DNA of 64,000 bases, taken from the NCBI GenBank assembly GCA_900547105.1, contig URFL01000002.1, forward strand, positions 124,001-188,000, written 5' to 3'. This DNA comes from an uncultured Oscillospiraceae bacterium (GTDB lineage Bacteria > Bacillota > Clostridia > Oscillospirales > Acutalibacteraceae). Numbering within the stretch: position 1 is the first letter of the stretch; each line of letters begins with the position of its first letter. Below are positions 50,747 through 60,052 of this stretch, one piece after another. The position numbers were made by a program, and so were the translations under genes. The notes under the pieces were generated by a model, which made no database searches, was not told where the DNA came from, and saw only the letters and a list, made by a program, of their open reading frames with translations.

Positions 50747-52324
50747 TTATTTCACCTGTTTCAGGAACGCGTTCAGCTTCGAGGTCGCCTCTTCCTGCAC
50801 AGATTTTACGCGCGTCGCCGGTTTGTACGAAATGTTATCGAACAGATAGTGGATCGTGGACAGGCCGCCGGCACCAAGGTCAGCGAACTGGCACAGATCG
50901 ATCGAAGCGCTTTCCTCTGCAATGTTCAGCATCTTCTGCGTCTGGCTGTCACGATAGACATATTTGGCCATGTACGCTTCTTTGTTGCTGCGGATCTTAT
51001 CCAGCTGACGAGCCGTCGCATCCATCACAGCCGCCACATTCTGCAGGTTGGTACCTTTTACTTTGCGCGGCACCGAGAAGCCCTGGGTGTTCCAGCTGAT
51101 AACGCTGACGTATTTGCCGTTTTTCTCCGCCTTCGGATAAGGCACAATGCCCCAGTCATTCTTCATCTTGGTGAAGTTGGTCGCCGCGTCAGCCGACCAG
51201 CCCAGGAACAGCACACGACCGGCATTGAACATGGTAACACCGATTTCGTGGTCGTTTTTACCTTTATCCGCGTTGTACACGCTGGTGTCCTGCAGCAACC
51301 AGGACTGCATCAGCTGCAAAGCCGCAATGTTCTTCGCATCGCCCAACGCATAGGTGATGTCACCGCTGCTGTTGGTCTTGGTGAAGTAACCGCCCTGCGC
51401 CTTGAAGATGGAGTAGGACACACCACCACGGATATCGACGCCGGTGAAGCCCCACTGGTCGTTGGAGGTCATGCCGCTCTTACCATCAATATCTTTGGCA
51501 GCCGCTTTGGACAGTTTGCGCATCGTGTCAAACGTCCAAGTACCATCGGTAACCATCTTGTACAGCTTGGTGTCGCTGGAACCGACCTGTTTCAGCAGCG
51601 TTTTGTTAAAGTAGATAACGTTGGCGTTCGCACCGGTGCCATCCAGCGAGGTGTAAGCAATGAAGTTCTTGCCATACAGCTGCGCCTCACGGTGAGAAGC
51701 CTGATCCCAATAGCCTTTGGTCAGATCCAGATGCTCGATTGCATTCAAATCCTGAATCGCTTTCGCAGCGATCAGCGACTGCTGCTGCCACAGAGTGGTG
51801 ACCATCAGATCCGCAAACTTGGCGCCCGCCTTGTCTGCTTTGATGCACTGCTCGGTCAAGCCCTTAGAATCGTAGGACGAGAATTTGAACTTGCAGTTCA
51901 GGTTTTTCTTAACCGTCTGCAGCTCTTTGTAGATCTGGCGATCCCATTCGCTCTTTGCATTGGCCTTTTTAGCCCAGTAGCAGGTGCTCATGCCGGCCAC
52001 GTTGATGGTAGCACCTTTCAAGTCGGTCGGCAAGCCTTTCAAAACGACATTCGTGTCGTTATCCTTGCTTTGGGTTTTACCGCTTTGGGTCTTCGACGAT
52101 TTGGTCTTGCTCGCTTTGGTCGCTTTGGTTTTAGAGGACTGCGTTTTGCTGTTCTCCGTTTTGCTGGTATCGTCCTTCTGCTCGTCGCTTGCGGCCGTCG
52201 TCGTGGCAGTCGTCTTGTTGGACGAATCCGCCTCGTCGGGGTCGCCGCCGCAACCCGCAGCAACGGACACCATCATGCACAGCGCCATGGCAAGAGCCGC
52301 ACATTTCAAGATGTGTTGTTTCAT
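50747..52324 (-). CDS. Orphan extracellular solute-binding lipoprotein
   Basis: A 525-residue sugar-type (SBP_bac_1-like) binding protein. Lipoprotein signal with VAAGC, then a 65-residue low-complexity linker rich in Ser, Lys and Thr (SKTENSKTQSSKTK) that would hold the binding domain off the membrane. The ligand domain has QDLNAIEHLDLTKGYWDQ, AYTSLDGTGANANVIYFNKTLLKQVG and KNDWGIVPYPKAE, as in carbohydrate-binding proteins. AGGAGG precedes the ATG at 52324. No permease or ATPase is beside it on this strand, but it diverges from a sugar ABC locus at 53101. Confidence 0.87.
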   Translation of the reverse strand: MKQHILKCAALAMALCMMVSVAAGCGGDPDEADSSNKTTATTTAASDEQKDDTSKTENSKTQSSKTKATKASKTKSSKTQSGKTQSKDNDTNVVLKGLPTDLKGATINVAGMSTCYWAKKANAKSEWDRQIYKELQTVKKNLNCKFKFSSYDSKGLTEQCIKADKAGAKFADLMVTTLWQQQSLIAAKAIQDLNAIEHLDLTKGYWDQASHREAQLYGKNFIAYTSLDGTGANANVIYFNKTLLKQVGSSDTKLYKMVTDGTWTFDTMRKLSKAAAKDIDGKSGMTSNDQWGFTGVDIRGGVSYSIFKAQGGYFTKTNSSGDITYALGDAKNIAALQLMQSWLLQDTSVYNADKGKNDHEIGVTMFNAGRVLFLGWSADAATNFTKMKNDWGIVPYPKAEKNGKYVSVISWNTQGFSVPRKVKGTNLQNVAAVMDATARQLDKIRSNKEAYMAKYVYRDSQTQKMLNIAEESASIDLCQFADLGAGGLSTIHYLFDNISYKPATRVKSVQEEATSKLNAFLKQVK

Positions 52325-52545
52325 GGTTTAGGGCCTCCTTCTCTCACTGTAAAAAATTCCACACATCGAAGGCAAAACGCCTTCGATAAACAACAAACTA
52401 GCAAACATCCACAATGGCAGCCGCCACATTTCGTGCTTTTTCACTTGTCAAGAGCGGCAGTCTTGCGGTTGAGCCCCATTTTTCGGCGTTTAGCCAAAAA
52501 CCAAGGGACAATTCACCAGCTTTTATGTTGTTTCTTTGCAGTGTT

Positions 52546-52574
52546 ATTGTATAACGAATTAACTATAAAGTCAA
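52546..52574 (-). promoter_or_regulatory. Sigma-A promoter of the orphan solute-binding protein
   Basis: TTGACT (52574-52569), 17-nt spacer and TACAAT (52551-52546). The leader to the ATG at 52324 would be about 215 nt. Confidence 0.75.
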
Positions 52575-52620
52575 GATGGTTTCTCAATTTTTAGCATCCA
52601 ATTTTTCATTTCGTCTTTTT

Positions 52621-52650
52621 GCTGTGTAAAGCGTCATAGCTTTACACAGC
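52621..52650. promoter_or_regulatory. Perfect palindrome, candidate operator of the divergent loci
   Basis: GCTGTGTAAAGC (52621-52632) and its exact inverse GCTTTACACAGC (52639-52650) flank a 6-nt centre. It lies about 47 nt upstream of the minus-strand -35 and has no U-run, so an operator or activator site is more likely than a terminator. Confidence 0.55.
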
Positions 52651-52984
52651 TTTCACTTTCCCTTTTTATCGTTCACGCAAACATCTTTGATGGTACGGAT
52701 GAACAAAAAGCAGCCACCGTGTTCCGGCTGCCCGATCTGTCCCAAAGGTGCCGTATCTTGTTCCACCTGCGAAACGCCATGCGCTTATTCGCCCAATATA
52801 ATATGTTTATAACCTTATTATATAAGCCGCTTTTTAAGCTGCAATGTCATATGTGGGTTTTCTTCTGTTTTGCCCCAACTTTTTCCGTTTTTTACTTATC
52901 CGATACTTTTGCAGGAATATATGTGGCAGTGACAAATTGATTGTGTCATAGCTGTGTTCGTTTTGGCGTTTTTGTCATTTTGTA

Positions 52985-53013
52985 TTGACTTTCCTGCCAA
53001 AACGCTGTATTAT
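52985..53013 (+). promoter_or_regulatory. Sigma-A promoter of the CBM-SBP/permease/DUF5696 locus
   Basis: TTGACT (52985-52990), 17-nt spacer and TATTAT (53008-53013), leading to the GTG at 53101 with a leader of about 80 nt. Confidence 0.78.
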
Positions 53014-53100
53014 GATATGGTACATTTTAATAATAAAATGGTCTGTTCGGCGAATTTCCATGTATCTGTTGTCTATTTCATTGATAAGGAGAGATTGTTT

Positions 53101-56019
53101 GTGAACGAATCTTGTCGAAAACCCAAACGAGCCAGACGCGTTTTAACCTTCGCGTGCTGTCTCTCGCTGCTGCTTTCCTCAGTAGCTCCCTTTGCGGCGG
53201 CCGCCGGGGGATCTTCCGGAGCATCCAGCAGTGCGACTGCCAGTGCTACCTCCGGAACCTCCAGTGGGGATACGGAATCCTATACAACCGAACTGTATAT
53301 GGATTACATACAGCGCATGGAAAAAGAATACCAGCCCGCCACCGATACCATAACGTTGACCCCGGAAAATGTGTCCAGTAAAAGCAGCGACACCCAGCTG
53401 GTCAACAATTACGGTGACCGCGAGGGCTCCGCTCTGGCGATTCCCGAGGGCGGCTCGGTTACATGGAACATCAATGTTCCCGCCGACGGCTTGTATGCCA
53501 TCGAACTGGCGTATTGCCCGTATGAAGCGCACAACGGCAACATCGGCATGGAAATGACCATTAACGGCGAAAGTCCGTTCCGCGAAGCATCACTTTTGTC
53601 CCTGTACCAAACATGGGTCGAGGGCGAGATGAAACAGGATGCCAGCGGCAACGACGTCAAGCCGTCGTCCACGCAAAAACTGCGTTGGCAAACGCTGGAA
53701 CTGACCGACCCGTCCAACTACGAGACCGATGCCATGCGCATCGCGCTGAAGAAAGGCAAGCAAGCGTTTTCCTTTACACTGTCTTCCAACAGCGTGGCGA
53801 TCGCGTCGGTGCGGCTGAAACCCGCCAGCACGCTGGTGTCGTACAAGGACTATGTGGCGCAGCACGGATCCGGCGATACCTCCGGTGACGCGGTGCGGTA
53901 CGAGGCGGAAAAAATCGCCGCCAAGTCGGACGCGACCATTTACCCGATGAGTGATACCACCTCGGCTTCCACCTATCCGCAGGAAGCCGGCACGCTGAAG
54001 CTGAATGTCATCGGCTCCACCAAATGGCAGGAAGCCGGTCAGTACATTTCCTGGACGATCAACGCGCCCAAGGATGGCTACTACAAGCTGGCGTTCCGTT
54101 TCCGCCAGGATATGCTGTCGGGTATGTTCGTTACCCGCAGCCTGTCGATCGACGGAGCGGTCCCGTTTGCGGAAGCGCAGAGCATCCAGTTCCCCTACAC
54201 CTCCGGTTGGGAGATCCTCTCCCCCGCCGACAAAGATGGGCAGGAATACCTGTTCTATCTGACCGAGGGTGACCACGATCTGACGCTGACCGTGTCGCTG
54301 GGCGTGCTGAGCGAGCTGCTCGGCCGTGTGGATAAGGTGCTGACCAACCTCAACCAGGCGTATCGTGACATCATGATGATCACCGGTCCCAGCCCCGACC
54401 CCTATCGTGACTACTCGTTCGATAAGCTGCTGCCGGATACGCTGAAGCTGATGAAGGCGCAGGCGGACGAAATCGACGATATCACCGCGACCATCTCCAA
54501 AATCTCCGGCGAGACCGGTGACTATCTGTCGCTGCTGAACAAACTGACCTTCCAGGTGCGCCGCATGGCGGAGAAGCCCTCCACCATCGCGTCCACCTTC
54601 ACCGATTTCAAATCCAACATTGGTTCGCTGGGTACCTGGCTGTTGTCCGCAAAGCAGCAGCCGTTGACCTTCGACTCCATTTATGTGGTGCCGAACAAGA
54701 CCGATCTTCCCAAAGCCACCGGCGCTTGGTACAAAGAGCTGTGGTATCATGTGGAGAACTTCTTCTCCTCGTTCGTGACCGATTACAGCTCGATCGCCCG
54801 CTCGGCCGACAACCTCAACTTTGAGAAATCCATCAAGGTGTGGGCGCCGACCGGTCGTGACCAGGCCCAGATCATCCGTCAGCTGTGCGACGAGTATTTC
54901 TCTCCGAAATACCAGATCAGCGTGGATGTCGAGCTGATCAGCGCCGGCACCCTGCTGCCCTCCGTGTTGGCGGGTGTGGGCCCGGATGTATCGCTGATGA
55001 ACGGCTCCGGCGACCCCATCAACTACGCTATTCGTAATGCGGTTTTGGATCTGACCCAGTTCAAAGATACCGAGAATTCGGCCGGCTTCGACACCGTGTC
55101 CAAATGGTTCCTGGACAGCGCGCTGGTGCCCTACACCTTCAAAGGTAAAACCTACGGCTTGCCGGAAACCATGACCTTCTCGATGTTCTTCTACCGCAAA
55201 GACATCTTTGCGCAGCTGGGCTTGGAGGTTCCGAAAACCTTTGACGAGCTGGTCAACCTGATCCCGACGCTGCAGCGCTACAACATGAGCATCGCGTTCC
55301 CGACCAGCTTTGCCGGCTTGAACCTCAAGATGCAGCAGAAAGGTATTCCGCTGTACAACAACGAGGGTGAAAGCACTAACCTCGGCTCGGATGAAGCGCT
55401 GCAGGCGTTTGAAGAGCTGTGCGAAATCTTCACCACCTACCGCGCGGATGTCACCTACGACTTCGTCAACCGGTTCCGTACCGGTGAGATGCCCTGCGGT
55501 ATTCAGGATTACACGCTGTACAACCAGCTGACCGTTTTCGCCCCCGAAATTCAGGGCTTGTGGGAGTTTGTGCCGGTGCCCGGTGTGGTGCAGGAGGACG
55601 GCTCCATCAAGAACATCACCGTGGGCGGCGGTACCTCGGTCATGATCATGGCCAACACCAAGGACAAACAAAGCTCTTGGGACTTTGTGCAATGGTGGTT
55701 GTCCGCCGACAACCAGAGCCGCTACGCCAACGAATTGGAAAGCGTGCTGGGTGCGGCAGCCAAACACCCCACCGCGAACATCAACGCGTTTAACAAACTG
55801 ACCTGGTCGGTGAAAGACCGCGATAACATCACGGCTCAGCTGGATGGTATCCGCGCCATTCCGGAGGTTCCGGGCGGATACTACACCTCCCGTGTGGTCG
55901 ACTTTGCCTTTAACCGCGTGTATAACGAATCCGCTAACCCGGTCGAAACGCTGCAATCGTATCTGAACGATTTGAACGACGAGTTGACCCGTAAACGCAA
56001 CGAATTTGGTTTGAAATGA
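53101..56019 (+). CDS. Solute-binding protein fused to N-terminal carbohydrate-binding-like domains
   Basis: A 972-residue secreted protein. The GTG at 53101 is supported by AAGGAGAG 7 nt upstream and the signal peptide directly after it (RRVLTFACCLSLLLSSVAPFAAAAGG). Residues about 70-240 and 266-405 look like two CBM6/CBM35-type beta-sandwiches (YEAEKIAAKSDATIYPMSD, AGQYISWTINAPKDGYYKLA). A helical linker (about 405-570) leads to an SBP_bac_1-type domain (575-972; IKVWAPTGRDQAQIIRQLCD, YGLPETMTFSMFFYRKDIF). No lipobox is seen, so anchoring is unclear. Ordinary sugar-binding proteins are 400-550 residues. Confidence 0.85.
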   Translation: MNESCRKPKRARRVLTFACCLSLLLSSVAPFAAAAGGSSGASSSATASATSGTSSGDTESYTTELYMDYIQRMEKEYQPATDTITLTPENVSSKSSDTQLVNNYGDREGSALAIPEGGSVTWNINVPADGLYAIELAYCPYEAHNGNIGMEMTINGESPFREASLLSLYQTWVEGEMKQDASGNDVKPSSTQKLRWQTLELTDPSNYETDAMRIALKKGKQAFSFTLSSNSVAIASVRLKPASTLVSYKDYVAQHGSGDTSGDAVRYEAEKIAAKSDATIYPMSDTTSASTYPQEAGTLKLNVIGSTKWQEAGQYISWTINAPKDGYYKLAFRFRQDMLSGMFVTRSLSIDGAVPFAEAQSIQFPYTSGWEILSPADKDGQEYLFYLTEGDHDLTLTVSLGVLSELLGRVDKVLTNLNQAYRDIMMITGPSPDPYRDYSFDKLLPDTLKLMKAQADEIDDITATISKISGETGDYLSLLNKLTFQVRRMAEKPSTIASTFTDFKSNIGSLGTWLLSAKQQPLTFDSIYVVPNKTDLPKATGAWYKELWYHVENFFSSFVTDYSSIARSADNLNFEKSIKVWAPTGRDQAQIIRQLCDEYFSPKYQISVDVELISAGTLLPSVLAGVGPDVSLMNGSGDPINYAIRNAVLDLTQFKDTENSAGFDTVSKWFLDSALVPYTFKGKTYGLPETMTFSMFFYRKDIFAQLGLEVPKTFDELVNLIPTLQRYNMSIAFPTSFAGLNLKMQQKGIPLYNNEGESTNLGSDEALQAFEELCEIFTTYRADVTYDFVNRFRTGEMPCGIQDYTLYNQLTVFAPEIQGLWEFVPVPGVVQEDGSIKNITVGGGTSVMIMANTKDKQSSWDFVQWWLSADNQSRYANELESVLGAAAKHPTANINAFNKLTWSVKDRDNITAQLDGIRAIPEVPGGYYTSRVVDFAFNRVYNESANPVETLQSYLNDLNDELTRKRNEFGLK

Positions 56020-56029
56020 GGTGACAGCC

Positions 56030-56965
56030 GTGATAAAAACAAGAGCCAAAAAAGAGCAGGTTCCGATGAGCGCCATCGCGCGTAAGGAACTGCGCAAACG
56101 GACGGCGACATCTTATGCGTTCGTCCTCCCCTATTTCCTCTGCTTCTGTGTCTTCACCGTTTTGCCGGTGTTGATCTCCATCTTTTTCAGCTTCACGTCC
56201 TTTAACGTTCTGGAACCCCCGAAATTCACGGGACTGGAAAACTACATCCGGATGTTCTTTAAGGATTCGATCTTCCTGATCGCGCTGAAAAACACCCTGT
56301 TGATCGCCATCATCACCGGTCCTGTCGGTTATCTGCTGTCCTTGCTGATGGCGTGGTTCATCAACGAACTGACCCCGAAGGTGCGTGCCTTCGTTACCCT
56401 GATCTTCTACGCGCCGACCATTTCCGGTAACGTGTACATGATCTGGTCGCTGCTGTTCAGCGGTGACTCCTACGGCTACATCAACAGTACCCTGATCCGT
56501 TTGGGCGTGATCCAGGCGCCCATCCAGTTCCTGAAAAACACCGCTTACATGATGCCCATCGTCATCGGCGTGTCGCTGTGGATGAGCTTGGGCGCCGGCT
56601 TCTTGTCCTTCATCGCCGGTTTCCAGGGCGTGGACAAGAGCTATTATGAAGCGGCCGCCATGGACGGTATCAAAAACCGCTGGCAGGAGCTGTGGTTCGT
56701 CACCCTGCCCATGATGCGCAACCAGATGATGTTCTCTGCGGTTATGAGTATCACCAGCGCGTTCAACGTGGGCAGCGTGGTTACCGGTCTGTTCGGTTTC
56801 CCGTCTACCGACTATGCGGTACATACCATTATGAACCACCTGGAGGACTATGGTGGCACCCGTTTCGAAATGGGCTATGCGAGTGCCATAGCCACCCTTC
56901 TGTTTATTATCATGGTCGGCATCAACCTTGTGGTGCGCAAACTGGTAGCAAAGGTGGGTTCGTAA
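56030..56965 (+). CDS. Carbohydrate ABC transporter permease (MalF/UgpA-type), pair 1
   Basis: A 311-residue, six-helix permease. The GTG at 56030 has GAGGTGA 5 nt upstream and begins 10 nt after the SBP stop. Helices include SYAFVLPYFLCFCVFTVLPVLISIFF; the EAA loop is YYEAAAMDGIKNRWQELWFVTLP, which docks on the ATPase. It pairs with the following permease. Confidence 0.93.
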   Translation: MIKTRAKKEQVPMSAIARKELRKRTATSYAFVLPYFLCFCVFTVLPVLISIFFSFTSFNVLEPPKFTGLENYIRMFFKDSIFLIALKNTLLIAIITGPVGYLLSLLMAWFINELTPKVRAFVTLIFYAPTISGNVYMIWSLLFSGDSYGYINSTLIRLGVIQAPIQFLKNTAYMMPIVIGVSLWMSLGAGFLSFIAGFQGVDKSYYEAAAMDGIKNRWQELWFVTLPMMRNQMMFSAVMSITSAFNVGSVVTGLFGFPSTDYAVHTIMNHLEDYGGTRFEMGYASAIATLLFIIMVGINLVVRKLVAKVGS

Positions 56966-56966
56966 A

Positions 56967-57869
56967 GTGAGAGAAAAAGTAGTAGACTCCAAAGGCCGCG
57001 TTCACAAGCTGCGCGCTGCCAAAAATGTTCGACTGAACCGTTCTCGCGGCGGTGATATTTCCATCGCTGTGATCCTGACTTGCTTTGGCTTTCTGATGGC
57101 GATCCCCATGATCTACGCCATTTCGCAATCGCTGAAGCCGCTGGACGAATTGTGGATGTTCCCGCCCCGCTTCTTGGTGCGCAACCCCACGCTGAAGAAC
57201 TTCTCTGATCTGTTCAGTCTGATGTCCAGCTCGTGGGTGCCGGTCAGCCGGTACATCTTCAACACGGTGCTGATCTCGTTTGTCGGTACCGGCGGTCACC
57301 TGGTGTTCGCTTCGATGGCAGCGTATGCGCTGTCCAAGCATAAATTCCGCGGCCGCACCGTGATTTTTGAAACCATCGTTCTGTCCCTGATGTTCTCGAC
57401 GGCGGTCACCGCGGTGCCCAACTTCCTGATCATCTCCAAGCTGGGCATGATGAACACCTATTGGGCGCTGATCCTGCCGGCGTTCTCCTCTTCCATGGGT
57501 CTGTATCTGATGAAACAGTTCATGGAGCAAATGGTTCCGGACACGGTTCTGGAAGCCGCCCGCATCGACGGCAGCGGCGAGTTTCGCACCTTCTGGAGCA
57601 TTGTGATGCCGATGGTGAAACCCGGTTGGTTGACCTTGATCGTGTTCTCGTTCCAGGGTCTGTGGAACTCGGGCAGCACCAACCTGATCCAGAAAGAGCA
57701 GCTCAAAACCCTGAACTACGCTCTGTCCCAGGTTGTCAACGGCGGTGTTACCCGTGCGGGCGCTGCCGCCGCCGGTATGGTGGTCATGATGATCGTCCCG
57801 ATCATCATGTTCCTCGTTACCCAGAGCAACATCATCGAAACCATGTCCACCTCGGGCATGAAAGACTAA
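56967..57869 (+). CDS. Carbohydrate ABC transporter permease (MalG/UgpE-type), pair 1
   Basis: A 300-residue permease starting at a GTG (56967) 8 nt after AGGTGGG. It has the MalG-type LPAFSSSMGLYLMKQFMEQMVPDTVLEAARIDG loop with EAARIDG and ends with the usual NIIETMSTSGMKD-like tail. One nt separates it from the upstream permease, indicating co-translation. Confidence 0.93.
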   Translation: MREKVVDSKGRVHKLRAAKNVRLNRSRGGDISIAVILTCFGFLMAIPMIYAISQSLKPLDELWMFPPRFLVRNPTLKNFSDLFSLMSSSWVPVSRYIFNTVLISFVGTGGHLVFASMAAYALSKHKFRGRTVIFETIVLSLMFSTAVTAVPNFLIISKLGMMNTYWALILPAFSSSMGLYLMKQFMEQMVPDTVLEAARIDGSGEFRTFWSIVMPMVKPGWLTLIVFSFQGLWNSGSTNLIQKEQLKTLNYALSQVVNGGVTRAGAAAAGMVVMMIVPIIMFLVTQSNIIETMSTSGMKD

Positions 57870-57882
57870 AGGAGGGATGATA

Positions 57883-60039
57883 ATGAAGCGTAAAACTCTT
57901 GGCCGTGTGTGTTTGCTGCTGATGGCGTTCGCGCTGTTGTTGTCCTCCTTTGGCGTGTCTGCCTCGGTGGATAAAGCATATCAAACCTACACCTACTCCA
58001 GCAACGGCGTTTCGCAAGCTTCGCCGGATGCCTACTATCCCGCCGGACGGTATATTTCGTTCGGTCAGTGGAAAGGGCAGGAAGTCAAGCTCAGCAAACC
58101 GGAAGACATTTTTGTGGATCAACACAAAAATGTGATCATCTCCGACACCGGTAACAACCGCGTAGTGGTGCTTGACCAGAATTTCAAGCTGGTGACGGTG
58201 CTGGACTCCTTTAAGGATGCCAAAGGCGCTGCCACCACCTTCTCCAAGCCGCTCGGCTTGTATCGCCACTCGGACGATCGCCTGTTCGTCTGCGACAGCG
58301 AAAACGAGCGCATCGTGGTGTTCAAACCCGATTGGACCGTTGATAAGATCATCGGCTCCCCCGATAAAAACACCATGTACGACGGCTTCACCTTCAAGCC
58401 CATGTCGGTGGCGATCGACTCCACCGGCCGTCTGAACATTGTGTGCCAGAACGAAACCATGGGTATTCTCGCCATGTCGGAGGACAGCGAGTTTGAAGGC
58501 TTTATCGGCGCTATCTCGGTTACTCCCACCGCTTCGGAAATCTTCTGGCGGTTGTTCATGACCGAAGAGCAGATCGCCAAATCCATTCAGCTGATCCCCG
58601 CCCCGTACAACAACATCTCGGTGGACAGCAAAGGGTTCATCTATGCGACCTCCTCCTCGTTCACCACCAATGAAGTGTACGCGCAGGTGCAAAGCAAAGA
58701 CAAGACCAGCTCCAAATCCCCGGTCAAACGCTTTACCCCCTCGGGCGAAGACGTGCTGGTGCGCAACGGTTACTATGCACCGCTCGGTGATTTGGAATTC
58801 CCGTATGTAAACACCACCACCGATACCGGTAGCTCCACCATCGAAGACGTGGCGATCGGCGAGAACGACATCTACAGCCTGATGGACTCCCGCCACAACA
58901 AGATCTTCACCTACGATGGCGACGGCAACCTGCTGTACGCGTTCGGCGGCAGCAGCACCGCGGTCGGTACCTTCACCCGGCTGGGCGCCATCTCCTATTT
59001 CGGTAGCGACATGGTCGCGCTGGATCACGAAGGCAACTCGGTGACGCTGTTTACCAAAACCGAATACGGCAAGCTGATTGATGAAGTAATTTCGCTGCAG
59101 CGTCAGCGCAAATACACCGAAACCATTCCGGTTTGGGAAAAAATCAAAGCCGCCAACAACAACTTTGACCTCGCGTATGTGGGCATTGGTAAATCGCTGA
59201 TGCAGCAGGGCGAGTATGACAAAGCGATGGATTACTTCTACGCCGCCGATGTGCCGGAGCAGTACTCGCTGGCAATGAAGCAGGCACGTTCCGAAAGTTT
59301 GGAAAACTTCGCTATCCTGATTCCCATTGTGGTGATCCTTCTGGTTGTGCTGCTGGTCAAATTGTTTGCCAAAGCGCGCGAATACAACCACAAGGAAGCG
59401 CTGGCGGGCGGCGAACACTCCACCAAGAGCGGCCTGATTTACGGCACCTATGTGATCTTCCATCCGTTTGACGGTTTCTGGGATATTCAACATGAAAAAC
59501 GCGGTAATCTGCGCTCGGCTTTGATTATTCTGGCTGTCCTGCTGATCTCGGCTGTGGCCAGCACACCGCTGACCGCCTATCTGTTCAGTGAAAGCAACCG
59601 GCTGGAAAGCACCTTCTTCCGCGATCTGCTCAACGTTTTGTTGCCGCTGATCCTGTGGTGCGTCGCCAACTGGTGTCTTACCTCGCTGATGGATGGTAAA
59701 GGTTCGTTTAAGGACATCTTCATCTCGGTGTGCTACGCCGTGATCCCGCTGTGCTTCGTGATGCTGCCGGCGGCGCTGCTGACCAACGCGTTGTCCCTGG
59801 ACGAAGCCACCATCATCACCTATATGATGAACATCGCCTATGTCTGGACGGGCATTTTGATCGTCGCTTCCAGCATGACGGTCCACAGCTATTCGTTCGG
59901 TAAGAACATTATGGTGTGTTTGCTGACCATCGTCGGCATGGCCATCATCCTGTTCCTTGCGATGCTGTTCCTGAGCGTATCCAACCGTATGATCTCGTTT
60001 ATCGGCAGTTTGATCAGCGAGATATCCATTCGTTTCTAA
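57883..60039 (+). CDS. NHL-repeat, TPR and Yip1 membrane fusion protein
   Basis: A 718-residue membrane protein. The ATG at 57883 is 6 nt after AAAGGAGGG; the ATG at 57877 touches the RBS. Order: signal peptide (1-27), an extracytoplasmic NHL-type beta-propeller (about 45-390; VDQHKNVIISDTGNNRVVVLDQNF), TPR-like helices (about 396-455; FDLAYVGIGKSLMQQGEYDKAMDYFY), a membrane helix near 475-497, and a Yip1 domain with about five helices (535-718). The role is unknown. Position between permease genes suggests it serves the transporter, perhaps as a sensor or scaffold. Confidence 0.83.
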   Translation: MKRKTLGRVCLLLMAFALLLSSFGVSASVDKAYQTYTYSSNGVSQASPDAYYPAGRYISFGQWKGQEVKLSKPEDIFVDQHKNVIISDTGNNRVVVLDQNFKLVTVLDSFKDAKGAATTFSKPLGLYRHSDDRLFVCDSENERIVVFKPDWTVDKIIGSPDKNTMYDGFTFKPMSVAIDSTGRLNIVCQNETMGILAMSEDSEFEGFIGAISVTPTASEIFWRLFMTEEQIAKSIQLIPAPYNNISVDSKGFIYATSSSFTTNEVYAQVQSKDKTSSKSPVKRFTPSGEDVLVRNGYYAPLGDLEFPYVNTTTDTGSSTIEDVAIGENDIYSLMDSRHNKIFTYDGDGNLLYAFGGSSTAVGTFTRLGAISYFGSDMVALDHEGNSVTLFTKTEYGKLIDEVISLQRQRKYTETIPVWEKIKAANNNFDLAYVGIGKSLMQQGEYDKAMDYFYAADVPEQYSLAMKQARSESLENFAILIPIVVILLVVLLVKLFAKAREYNHKEALAGGEHSTKSGLIYGTYVIFHPFDGFWDIQHEKRGNLRSALIILAVLLISAVASTPLTAYLFSESNRLESTFFRDLLNVLLPLILWCVANWCLTSLMDGKGSFKDIFISVCYAVIPLCFVMLPAALLTNALSLDEATIITYMMNIAYVWTGILIVASSMTVHSYSFGKNIMVCLLTIVGMAIILFLAMLFLSVSNRMISFIGSLISEISIRF

Positions 60040-60052
60040 GGAGGTGTGCCAT

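Larger units (their letters stand above)
52325..53100. other. Divergent regulatory spacer, 776 bp
   Basis: No gene is seen. It holds a strong promoter for each flanking gene, a leader hairpin (ATCGAAGGC/GCCTTCGAT around 52364-52388) in the minus-strand transcript, and a perfect palindrome at 52621-52650. The centre (52800-53050) is markedly AT-rich compared with the genes. Confidence 0.6.
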
